From the NCBI GenBank assembly GCA_958299035.1, contig CATQJL010000112.1, positions 3,146,123-3,210,122 of the forward strand: a stretch of DNA of 64,000 nt. The letters are read 5' to 3'. This document shows, piece by piece, positions 11,933 through 21,900 of the stretch. The translations under genes and the position numbers were made by a program. The DNA comes from Cylicocyclus nassatus. Its lineage: Eukaryota > Nematoda > Chromadorea > Rhabditida > Strongylidae. Every line of letters starts with the position of its first letter. The stretch's first letter is position 1. The notes beneath the pieces are model-generated. The model ran no database searches. It was given only the letters and a program-made list of their open reading frames with translations, and had not been told where the DNA came from.

Positions 11933-13915
11933 GTGACGCAGTCGCTATGAATAGTCGCAGTCGCTATGGACTAGACCTTGTAGAATTTCCCAACAATGAG
12001 TTCTCATCGAAATTTGCCCACAAGTATATTCCAGTAAATGTCTTATTGTTAGCAATGCAAATGCAGGAAATCAAGGGTAAAATTTTAGCGCACTCGTTAA
12101 GGAAAATAACTTAGCGAAAGCATACGCACCCAAATGCCATAGATCAGTTTAGAAACTCTCAGACCATTATCATTTCCCACTTTTTGTTGTTTTGATTTAA
12201 CACTGTGAAACTTTACCTTTCAAGCTTTCTTCCATACAAAGTTGCAAACCGCGTTCTAAGAAAAGTGAGCTCTCCTTATTGGACCTTCCAAGTAGGAGCG
12301 CAAGGAACTTGTTGCGAAAACTTTTTGCAATGTTTGAGTCTAGCATTTAGGTTCGTGTCCAAAGTATTTATTTGGTAGGACTAATAACTTGTAAGCGGTT
12401 TGACACGTTTCAGTTTGAAGAGGGTTCCCTTCGATTTGTGATTTCGTAAATATCGGGAAACCGACAAGAATATGCTTCGTCAATAATCAAACTGTCTCAC
12501 TGAAATCTGCAAGCTCTCAGCTTTGATGTGTAAGAGTTAGATATCAACAGGTATATATCAGACACTAATTTGCCTCATGATGTATCATGTGTAAACGGTG
12601 ATGGTATACTGCTTGATAAACACGAGCAAATGCATATAATGTTCATTTGTTACAAATCAGTTTTGGTACATCTCAAATAACATTTTCGTATGAGCGCTTA
12701 TATTTGGCAGTGATAATATCAAACTGTTGAGTTTTTTACACAGGAGAGTACCGACAGAAAATGAGAATAAAACAAAATATTAGGTACGTAATTGTGCTTA
12801 TTTTGTACACTGTTATAGAAGTAGAACAACGTTTATTCATGTGCTACAATACTAGTTGACTCTAAAGTGCCTACAAAGTGCGCTTCTTGTTTGCTTAAAG
12901 GCAGTAGGTCGGCAGAATGAGACCCGTGGCAAAACAAGGTCACAGGGTAGGAGCCCCCATAATGGAACCTATGGGTCAGAGTTCGATCTTTCTTTGCCAC
13001 TTCGAACCCCCGAAATTTCAAAGCGAAAGCAGCGCTCATCTCCAGGGTAAAGCGGAGGGTGCGGCACACGACCGTCGGATACGCCCCTCCCCCATTCCCT
13101 ACCCCCCCCCCCCTTCCCTCCTCCCCCCTCGGAAAAGTCCATATAGCTAGAAATCTATATAAAGCAAACTATTATTATTCTTACTGTAACATCGATATAT
13201 GTGTGAAATAGTGGATGAAAGATATATCTAAGGCAGAGATCGGGTATGGGTCAAACAGAGGTATATTGATTAAACAAGTAAATGCTAAGAGACCGTCAGG
13301 TTCGATAACAGTAGTAGCTTGAGTGGAGACACAAATAGAGAGATCATTTGAGAAAGGCTTTTCTGATTACGTAGGAAAAAGGTGAAATAGGTGCGTATAC
13401 TCTCCTGAGAAGTGGCGGCTTTCCTCAAGTGTCTAGAAATTAGGCAATTCAGGGGGAGTCGCCGACGTACGCAAAGTTCGCTCTGTCCCTCTGAAAGTGA
13501 CATGGACTATTTCAGTGTCACTACGAAATAATCTGAAGGTGAAGACAAAACCTACTTTTAGGATGATTATTAAAAACGCGCATCGACTGAAACTGCTCAT
13601 TCAGCGACATCATTGCACGAGTAGATGTACGTACAAAGCGTCCACCCTAAAGTTCAATGTACAGGTGTTAACAGCAATGAAAGCTGAAATCACCAAAAGT
13701 GTTTAGATCCAAAAATTGAACCTTTCACTATCTCGAAAGTGAGAAAAAAACACGTGCTAGACGCAAATCGCACTCAAAGACTGGACGCCGTTGCGTCTAA
13801 ACACGATAGTTCGGAGGAAGAGACCGTGAATGGTCAGGCGAACAATAGTCCGTCTGATCTAAGAGACGCAGACAGAGCCCGCAGTAGCGGCCTGCCTCTG
13901 CGTGCGACGAATTGA
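11933..13915 (+). CDS. Unidentified plus-strand gene: one internal and the last exon
   Basis: The last exon (13707-13915) follows a GTGTTTAG acceptor. It encodes about 69 residues (PKIEPFTISKVRKKHVLD, then a Ser/Glu-rich stretch with SSEEETVNG, ending PLRATN) and stops at TGA 13913-13915. An AATAAA follows at 13952-13957. A likely upstream exon is 11933-12033, between a GTACAG acceptor and a GTAAAT donor, encoding DAVAMNSRSRYGLDLVEF and onward. The end is low in AT and reads as a disordered acidic/basic cytosolic tail. The link between the two exons is inferred, intermediate exons may be missing, and no family is recognised. Confidence 0.45.
12880..13090. repeat. Dispersed repeat, plus copy (partner at 16486-16640 inverted)
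   Basis: Shared words with the reverse complement of 16486-16640 include GGTCGGCAGAATGAGACCC, GGTCACAGGGTAGGAG and TTTCAAAGCGAAAGCAGCG. This copy is uninterrupted; the other is broken by a perfect inverted repeat. It is followed by C-rich tracts (13087-13130), as is the other copy. Confidence 0.75.
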
Positions 13916-13951
13916 ACACTCATGCACTTGCAAACAGACACAAACAACCAC

Positions 13952-13957
13952 AATAAA
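13952..13957 (+). terminator. Poly(A) signal AATAAA
   Basis: AATAAA lies 37 bases after the stop codon of the plus-strand gene ending at 13915, a normal distance for a cleavage signal. Confidence 0.55.
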
Positions 13958-14080
13958 TCGTGCAAACAGCTCGTTGTCGTCGAGGAGGCCTCTATCGTGC
14001 ATTCCTCCCTTGATTTCCCACTCGATGATTCAATCTCGATTGTGTTTCGAATTTGCAGTCACCATTTCCATCTCGCATTA

Positions 14081-14316
14081 GGCCTCGGGCAGAGTTCACG
14101 CGATTTCATCGTCGCAATTAATCAGGACAAGACAACTTTAACAATATCACTGCATGTTGATCTTCTTGCTTTCGGTTGTGCTAGTTTTTCAACACGACTA
14201 ATCGTGACTAACTATCACAACCGAAATATAAGAAGATAGGCATGCAATGAACTCGTAACACTTGCCTTGTCGCGATGATTCGCAACGATGAAATCGCGTG
14301 AACTCTGCCCGAAGCC
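14081..14316. mobile_element. PIF/Harbinger-like MITE, first of a tandem pair
   Basis: Ends GGCCTCGGGCAGAGTTCACG and its near-perfect complement. The flanks are TTA at 14078-14080 and 14317-14319, as expected for PIF/Harbinger insertions. An inner imperfect palindrome pairs ATCTTCTTGCTTTCGG with CCGAAATATAAGAAGAT. It has no coding capacity. Confidence 0.75.
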
Positions 14317-14319
14317 TTA

Positions 14320-14427
14320 GGCTGCGGTCATACTGATCCCGAATCCGGGACCAGTTCCAGCACAGCGCCCAGTTCGAGCGCTGTGCTGGAACTGTTCCCG
14401 GACTTCGGGATCAGTATAAACGCAGCT
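14320..14427. mobile_element. PIF/Harbinger-like MITE, second of a tandem pair
   Basis: An almost complete palindrome of 108 bp with ends GGCTGCGGTCATACTGATCC / GGATCAGTATAAACGCAGCT. It is flanked by TTA (14317-14319, shared with its neighbour) and TTA (14428-14430). The arms meet near CCCAGTTCGAGC. It may have inserted at the TTA target copy of the first element. Confidence 0.75.
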
Positions 14428-14693
14428 TTAGGTGTTGATTCGAAACGTCAGCACGTTCCTCAGGCTACTCTTTAAGGACAGATTTGACGTTCACGGTGTC
14501 ATTGCAAAATAACAAAACAAAACATGCCCGCAAGATGCATGCTTCATGCACTATCATACATGGAAATTCAAAATAACTACCATGCAAAAGGCCCAATTTT
14601 GATAATGAAGAAAAGATCATAAAAGCACGAGCCATCGAGATGGAACAGCTATAAAAGAGATGCAGAAACGAATACAAAATAAGCTCAACGTAC

Positions 14694-15294
14694 CACTACT
14701 ATCCTCGCGATAGTCTGAAAGAACGGTGACCCCAGCATGACGTTCGAAGAAACGACTAAGCAGTTGTACCACTTCTGAGTGCTCGTCGCAGTCATCCGGA
14801 GTCAATAAAAGAACAGTCGGCTTCGATTGTGACTCGATCTCTGTGAGCGACGCACTCTTCCGCAGAACAAAACGTAGATCAGAAGTCTGCCACCAGAACA
14901 ATAGCTGAAAAATTGACTACTCGAGACTAACACTGTGAAAAAAAATTACAGCTAAGCGCAAGTAAAATTAAAAAGCTAGAATAAAGCATTTCACGCAGAC
15001 TTCGCCAAGATAGGCTAGCTCTGTCGTGATTCAAGATGAAATCAACATAGTATGAGCACACAATTTACATCCAGATGGAGAAGCTGCTACTTCATCGCAA
15101 ACAAGTAAGCAATCGTGGCGAGGAATGTGCGCGTAAGCAACTGCCTTCCTTTTGCAACATTGCGCTAAAAAAGAGGTTTTAAGTTAACAAGGTAATTCAA
15201 ACTGCTTATATTATCAAAACTCAAATAAACACACCTCCAACCCCGTAGTCCGGATGAGCAGTGGTAAAGGTTTGAAGAGGATGAAGTGTACCAT
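14694..15294 (-). CDS. SEFIR-domain exon of an interleukin-17-receptor-like protein (partial)
   Basis: The key exon (14904-14694, acceptor TTTTTCAG, donor GTACGT) encodes about 70 residues. It includes KPTVLLLTPDDCDEHSEVV, then LLSRFFERHAGVTV and SDYREDSS. This fits the start of a SEFIR domain: a beta strand VLLL, an acidic DDC..H..VV helix, then a second strand ending in an acidic D..E loop, as in IL-17 receptors and nematode ILCR proteins. Two upstream exons join in phase: 15294-15235 (LHPLQTFTTAHPDYGVG) and 15164-15091 (QCCKRKAVAYAHIPRHD). SEFIR would be the cytosolic signalling domain. The rest of the domain should lie downstream on the minus strand but I could not find it, and two MITEs sit at 14081-14427. 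The domain call rests on pattern memory alone. Confidence 0.55.
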
Positions 15295-15471
15295 CTAATC
15301 AACGTTCGAAAATGGACACCGCAATAATTCTTGCTGTAAATTAATTCCAAAAATCAACTGCTCAAAAATCAAAATCAAAAATTAATTAGGAAGTTATAAG
15401 GAAACCAACGATAAGGAGTACAAATCAATTCTAAAACTGTCGCAAAACAAGAAAGCATCCGAATTATTCAG
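15295..15471. other. Upstream sequence of the SEFIR gene, no exon recognised
   Basis: AT-rich; more 5' exons of the receptor gene are expected somewhere above 15294 but none stands out before the hairpin at 15472. Confidence 0.3.
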
Positions 15472-15520
15472 CTTGCCGCCTTTCTGCATTGTTTACGCAA
15501 TGGCGCAGAAAGGCGGTAAG
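15472..15520. repeat. Short hairpin, 49 bp
   Basis: CTTGCCGCCTTTCTGC pairs with GCAGAAAGGCGGTAAG around a short loop. It may be a tiny MITE remnant. No function can be read from it. Confidence 0.7.
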
Positions 15521-15716
15521 ATAAATAGTTGGTGCTACCGTAACCCGATATTTTGGCGGCATTTTGGCAGCTGCACGATGGATGGTGGGTAGCAGAAAAA
15601 ACGCTATATCTCATTCTTTGCGGGAAAGTTTTGGATGAAAACCTTACTATGAAGAGAAGAAGGTTGAGCTGTTAGAACGACATAAAAATTGTAGACATTC
15701 GACGGCTTTAAGGGTA

Positions 15717-15795
15717 AGTTAATGGGGTGCGACAGACCCCCTTAAAAGCTGCGGCGGCCACAGCTTTTAAGGGGGTGTGCCGTACCCCATTAACT
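15717..15795. repeat. Near-perfect hairpin, 79 bp
   Basis: The arms run AGTTAATGGGGT...CCCCCTTAAAAGCTG and CAGCTTTTAAGGGGG...ACCCCATTAACT, with a GC-rich loop (CGGCGGC). It looks like a compact palindromic MITE. Confidence 0.8.
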
Positions 15796-16308
15796 ATATC
15801 AGAGAAACATTTTTAGCGGACAGTATTTATATAAATCGATAGCCCAAACCTTGTAGATTCCATAGGACTGTTTTGAGCCTGATTTGTCTTCTTAGCTCTG
15901 AGTAATATTTGGTGAAAGCATAGCGATCAAAAGCGAAAAATGAGAAAAACGAGATTTTGGTTGACTTTCAATTCTACAGTTTGGAGGTCTTCTGAAGCGG
16001 GATTCCTGAGGTGGATAAAGAAGGAGTAGTGCTTTGTCTTGAGTGCGAAAACGGATAGCTAATTCACCTTTGAAACAAAGTTAACCATGTTGGAATTTGA
16101 CCATTTCACTTAGGTAGCCTAGTATCTTGAATCTTCAGAATTCGCTCACACTTTGTCTACAGGGGTTAATTGACATGCTAATTATGGATATGATACGAAT
16201 ATCATGTTATCACTATTATAAGATTACCCAACTACGACCCCCCTCCCCTTTTGACTCCTCAATACGACCCCCCAGGTGTGGCGTGCCGTACCCCCCCGCT
16301 TTACCCTG

Positions 16309-16485
16309 CTCATCTCCTGTCCTCTCCGAACCCGCCCACCCCATGGACGAGTGAACGGGAAGCCCGTCATGGCGAAGACGCAGAGTCGTTGCGGGACCTC
16401 ATGCTTATAGTATTGCGGCCGGCGCTCTGACCGCGGAAGTCACTCGTCCATGGGGTGGGCGGGTTCGGAGAGGACAGGAGATGAG
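16309..16485. repeat. Perfect 46-bp inverted repeat with 85-bp spacer
   Basis: Left arm 16309-16354 (CTCATCTCCTGTCCTCTCCG...) is the exact complement of 16440-16485. It interrupts the dispersed repeat also found at 12880-13090: there the flanks CCCTG and GAGATGAG are adjacent, here they are separated. The spacer (16355-16439) is GC-rich and unique in the window. Confidence 0.9.
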
Positions 16486-16640
16486 CGCTGCTTTCGCTTT
16501 GAAATTTCGGAGGTTAGAAGTGGCAAAAAAGATGGAACTTTGGCCCATAGGTTCCATTATGGGGCTCCTACCCTGTGACCTATTTTCCCACGGGTCTCAT
16601 TCTGCCGACCCACTGCCTTTAAAGGCAGGAGAAATGCAAC
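16486..16640. repeat. Dispersed repeat, inverted copy of 12880-13090
   Basis: It reads GAGCGCTGCTTTCGCTTTGA, then TTCCATTATGGGG and GGTCTCATTCTGCCGACC, the complement of the 12.9-kb copy. C-rich tracts (CGACCCCCC) occur on both sides (16227 and 16681), as near the other copy. Confidence 0.75.
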
Positions 16641-16837
16641 CAGAGTCAAGCGTGCTGATGCGATCCGGGACCCTCATTTACGACCCCCCCCCCCCACCCT
16701 CACCAATTTATCCGCCTTACCTCCCCTGCCCACATTCCTCGCGGTAACCTGCATAAACGAATGTCAATCTCAAAAAACAGCTGCGTAAGATCTTCAGTGA
16801 GGTTTCGGAAGCAGGATTTTTAGTCCAATGGGTGCGT

Positions 16838-16939
16838 CCATCATCTGTAGCACACATACACACCTTTCATAATGTTTGAGATTCTGCTCCATCATCTGTA
16901 GCACACATACACACCTTTAATATTGTTTGAGATTCTGCA
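16838..16939. repeat. Tandem duplication, 51-bp unit x2
   Basis: CCATCATCTGTAGCACACAT starts at 16838 and again at 16889. The two units differ at a few bases near their ends (TTTCATAATG against TTTAATATTG). Confidence 0.85.
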
Positions 16940-17069
16940 AGTTTTTTTTGAATTTTCAGGCATACTTCAGGCCAGCAAATTCGATTCTCGTAGGCGACAC
17001 AAATTTTTGCACGGAGAAAAAATGACATTCTTGAACTACAAAAGACGTTTTCGACTGAGAAGCTTACTT

Positions 17070-17143
17070 CCTACCTCTTCCACAGTTTTTCCCGCGAAAA
17101 AAACCGCTTGGGCGCCGTCCAGAACGACGTCAAAAACGTGCAT
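17070..17143 (-). CDS. Possible first exon of an arrestin-domain protein
   Basis: From ATG at 17143 the frame reads MHVFDVVLDGAQAVFFAGKT, then VEE. It is followed by a GTAGGA donor after 17075 or, better, GTAAGC after 17070. A hydrophobic strand ending in LD, then AVFFAGKTVE, matches the start of arrestin-N domains in nematode arrestin-domain proteins (an AVYFPGQTVSG-type motif). No second exon with the expected G.A.V.W motif was found on the minus strand down to 15800, a stretch full of repeats. It may therefore be an orphan exon or pseudogene. The short match limits confidence. Confidence 0.35.
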
Positions 17144-18956
17144 GGCAGGGTAGTTTGAAAATTCGTAACTAAGGCCAGGAAAAGACTGAGAGGCTGCAAA
17201 GCAGCACAGGTTCTGTAGTATAGTGCACAGGCTACCCAGAGAAAAAGTTTCAGCTTTTGAGGAGCGGTAAGCTCGAAAAAATTTAGATGCGACTCTCGCA
17301 AATTTAGATGCGATCCTAAAAAGCAAAAACTGGGATTTTTGAACTTAAAATTTTGTAACTTACCAGAGAAGTTATAAAACAGCCTGCAATTTTTATGAGG
17401 GAAAGAAGGAGGATGGCCTCATATTACAGCAGAATTGCAGCCAACAAGCTTTAATAGCTCCGAAGAAATTTAGATGCGACCCAGGTACGACCCCCCCCCC
17501 TTTTCTCATTTTTTGCTACCATACATAAAATCATAAGAAAATCCACAATTGACAAAATAACACCAAATTTTGCCTGATAAAAGCGGAGCATCTCAAAAAT
17601 ACAGATAAATCATATGAGTCCGTGAAAAACATTACAAAAGATTTAGAATTTTATGATGGTCACAGCTGGTAATAACATTCGCTTTTGTCGAGTGTGTGAG
17701 ACTTCAGGAAGGCTTCAGAAGCAAGATTTCTAGGGCAATCGGTATATTTAGCATTTTTATCAAAGAATACATCCTTCAAAAGTGTTTTGAGCTCTTGTAA
17801 ATGTTTTTTTTTTGAGAATTTCTACAGATTTTTTATCTTTTTTATTCTGATTTCCACTTTTTTATATATTTATTGTAAAGAACATAACTATTTGTCTGCT
17901 TTTTGAATCCCTTTGAAGCCTAGGGTATTTTAGCCTAACTACCTTCTCTTACGACCCCCTCCCCCCACCTTAGATACCCTCTTACGACCCCCGTTGCGAC
18001 AGTCGCATCACAAGCTTGACCCTGAATGCAACCTTTGCAAACAACATGCTTTTGCTAAAATTTGCTGCCTCAAGTCTTATAATTTCTCATCCCCTCTCTT
18101 TTTTAATTCCACTGGCTTTTCTCTTTCCTTCAAGAAATTTTGTGCTACTAAATCATTATAATTGAAACTTTGAGACCTTTTTTAACCATCGTAATTCATG
18201 CAATTGAGATGACTTCTGTATTATGTAGTAAAGTTAGTTGTATTCGATAGGGCCTCTAGGTCTTGAAAAGATCGGGAGATAATTGACAAACTCTTATTAC
18301 GAACGTTTCTGTGCAGAAGTTCTGTGTCCAAACATATTCGAAACATCTACCACGAAATTATCACAACGTGGTTCAGGAAAGAAAAATAATCAATTTTTCC
18401 AGTAATTTTCGAAGATTTATGCTTTCAAAAAACGAATCGAAGCTAATTGTAAGATGTATATTTGGTATCTAAGCACAGATTATCTTGTGGAACATTTGCA
18501 TGGCCATAGATAGTAAAACTCAAGAGATCTGGATTGCCCAAGCGCTGACTTCATGCGGAAATGCCTGGAAATTTTCACATTTTGGCTGCAGAAATCCACA
18601 AAGAGCCAATCGTCTTGTAGCCAAAGGTTGTATATGTACTAACAATCAAATTACTCGTCTGTGTACTTACCATAGACTAGGAACGAAATTTAGAAAACCA
18701 AAGTAGTAGTTTTTCATAGGTTAGCCATACAAGTGCATTATTGACATTTATTGATGACACAAACTTTTAAGCATTCAATAGGTGAGAGAGTCGTGAAGCT
18801 ATCTTTTCATGGAAAAACCTTAGCTGAACAACAGTCGTTTGAATTGTTAAAGAGCTTCAAAGTTGCATTTCGAAACGAATTTATTTGAATCAATTAGAAT
18901 GATTAGCAAATTTCTAGGGAAAGCTACACTAATTTTCTGTTTTGCTCATGCGTATT
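17144..18956. other. Repeat-rich spacer with recurrent TACGACCCCC tracts
   Basis: TACGACCCCC-type tracts recur at 16681, 17488, 17951 and 17990. The words AGCAAGATTTCTAGG (17723) and AGCAGGATTTTTAG (16810) mark a diverged repeat shared with 16.8 kb. A plus-strand frame at 18485-18706 has no splice support. No gene is supported. Confidence 0.45.
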
Positions 18957-21900
18957 TCAAAAGTAAACACATACATAAACTAGTTTGATTGGTGGCGGTG
19001 TCGTGGGAGGAGGTACTGGAGGGGGAGGTAATGGGGGTGGGGGAGCTGGTTTGCTTGGCTTCGTCGTCGTCTTCTTCTTCTTCTTCTTCTTCTTCTTTGG
19101 CTTTGGTTTTCCCTTGAACTTCTTGTTGGGTTTCGCCTTTTTCGTCTTGCCTTTCACTTTCTTCGCAGGCATTTTGGCTGCTGACCTCTTACGTCTTGAC
19201 TTTTTGACAGCCTTCTTCTTCTTCTTTTTGTGTTTCTTCTTATTCTTAGGCTTCTTTTTTGGTGGGCTTGGTTTAGGGCTCGGTTTGCTTGGTTTGACGG
19301 GTTTAATGGGCTCTGGTGGCTTGACTGTCCCGTCGCTACGGGCGCATCCGAAGCTGCTAGCGTCACGATTTATAAACCGCAGTTTTTCCTCGAGTTGTTC
19401 TCTGCAAACATAACAACATCCAAGCGGATTATTAGAATTACGTAAACTCACTCGGGAAAGAAAATAGCTAATAGCTTCATTGGTTGGCTTTCAATCACGG
19501 ATTTGTAGTCTGAGAACTTGGGATTAGAATTCTTTTCTAGAACCTTGTCGCGAATTTGTGCAGCTTTTTCTTCGTACTCACAAAGGTAGTACTGAAACTT
19601 CCATATTACATTCTATGTAAAATATCGCACAAATAGTAGATACTATAAGATTTTTGAGATATATCGTAGGCTGAGTTTTCGTGCTGTCGCTGTCAGTCTT
19701 ACATTGAGAATGAATACCGATTTGTTTGTAAATATTGAGTCTGATCCTATTCAACGGCAAGGCAACACAAGTCCGCCTAGTTCGATTGATAGCCTTAGCA
19801 GAACACCGAACCACGCCAGACTGCTCAGAGAGTAAGAATGATTCATGAACTTGAAAAGGAACTTCAAAGTAAATGTGCTTGAAACCTTAAAAAACCAAAC
19901 AGAAGAAAATGAGTTCTTCAAAGTGTCTAAAGAGACCAGATATTCTTATATATGAAGCTGAATGTCGTTGGTCTGTCCGTATGTCTGTATGTCTGTCTGT
20001 ATGTCTGTGTGTACTTAAGTTCCGAATAGAAAATTTCATTTCCGAACCGATCCGTACCAAACTTGGCACACATACACTTCGGGGCGAGGCGGGCGTCGTA
20101 GATCACTTTTCGTCATCGATCGACATCGATTTTATCGATTTTTATCGATTTGTTTGCATCACCTACGGGGCTGGGTTTGGGCACAGGGGGGTAATCGAGC
20201 ATGCTGGTTACGATTATCACACTCTTTCTGCATATTGGGACCTTTTCATAGAGTTATGGTAGTTATGCGGTATGGATATACGAAAATATAGATTTGCTAA
20301 ACTTGAGTATTTGGCGCGCTGAACATGAATATCATGCTGATTTCGCAGGATAGCACCATTTTCTTGGGTCACAGTGGGTGTACAGTGGATGTTTCGAAGT
20401 TCCAGATTTGCTCAAAACCTTAACTGGAACGGTTTACAAGCATGCTGCTTATGAATATGATGTTTGCTCGCTGTCATAACGCATTATTGTGAAGGTACGT
20501 GAGTTGCAGGGTTTGAATGGACACATTTCGCTTTCGGGCCAATTTAAAGGCAGCGTCCAGGCAGATTCTCGACTTCTATATTTTTGTGTTATCCAGGCCT
20601 TTCCATGGCGGTGATTCCGAATATGGAACTCAAAAAGCGTAAATTTCTCAGAAAATCACCTTTTGGGGCTATTTTGGGAAAACCCGGACGAGTGCTTCTG
20701 ATGTTATCCTTGTCGAAACCAAGTATTAACAGGTAAACGCTGTAAGTTCGATTTGTTGGTCATGTGAAAACACCTCAAAGCTGAGGAGATTTCGTTCATA
20801 AGGGGTTGGCCGTCCGAGGGAAGTGGGCGTGGTCGTTGAGCGTTGAGCTCGGATCTGCCTGGACGCTGCCTTTAAATTCCAGATATTCACGAAATGGGAA
20901 AACGATTGTTTTGCATGGCGGTCTCCAGCGCCATCCTGATAACCTGTCTCAACGCGTAACGCACGCGGCAAGTCTCCCCCTCCCCACCCCCCACCCCTTC
21001 TTTGCTTAGGCAAAAACCGCCGAAGGGTGTATCGCGCGCGGCAGTGGTCCTATAAGGAAAGCATTACGGTCGTGGAAAACCTTCTATACCACACGAATTG
21101 CCTTTGTCGTGGGGATTAAGCACGATATTCTTGAAACAGCACTTTAGATTTCTCTGCCAATGTTTCAGGCAGCCGCTGCCATGTACCTACCTGTAACTCT
21201 GCGAAAGGGTCTCGAAACACAAGGACAGTGTTTGAAAGTGGTCAGAAGGGCGAACCTCTCTAGACCGAGTTTCAGCGAGATTTTGCTCCTCTGCAGTATA
21301 CCTACCATAACTCAGTGAAAACGCCCCAAAATGGCGAAAGAGTATGATATCCGTAATCAGCATGTCAATTAGCCTCCATAAGCAAAGTTTCAGCGAAATC
21401 CATGATTTTAGCTTCTTACATGTACCCACCGTAAACCCAGAAAATGGCGCTATCGCGCGAAATGACTACGATATTCGTCATCAGCGCTCGAATAACCCCT
21501 TTATACCGAGTTTGAGCAAGATCCATCACAAAAACATATTGGGGCTCGGATACCGAATAGCGCCATCATCAGTTTTTAGAATTACCCTTACTTTTATCGA
21601 TTTTATTAATTTTTTGCAAAGTTTGACATACGGGGCTGAGGGTTGGTGAGGGAGGTAGGTGAGCATCTGATTACTGGGAATTGCATGTAGAAGTGGGCAC
21701 AGGGAAAGGTTGTACAGGGATAGAAATGGAACCTTTATCGTTTCTGACAGAGCCGGGCGGAGCCGGGTAAGCCAGCTAGTTATTAAATAAAACCTGACAG
21801 TCCTTTGAACATTAACGCAAATTACCTATGTGAATAAAACAGGGCTGTTGTAAAATTAGAGGCTCTTTGCGCGTATGATGTGCAGGGTTTGGATCACTCT

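Noticed and set aside
13922..14239. Plus-strand 105-codon frame
   Set aside because: It runs through the 3' UTR of the upstream gene and into a MITE, with no splice support.
16355..16439. GC-rich spacer considered as a tRNA or tRNA-derived element
   Set aside because: No acceptor stem or correctly placed A and B boxes could be built.
18985..19413. Plus-strand frame of Gly and Phe runs opposite family copy 3
   Set aside because: It is the complement of the Lys/Pro-rich exon; the same artefact occurs at 2654, 8307 and 29555.
19640..19810. Frame next to exon 3 of copy 3 (and 30200-30370 in copy 4) first taken as exon 2
   Set aside because: True exons 2 and 1 with matching phase, signal peptide and promoter were found at 23.8-24.8 kb and 31.3-31.6 kb; these stretches are shared intron sequence.
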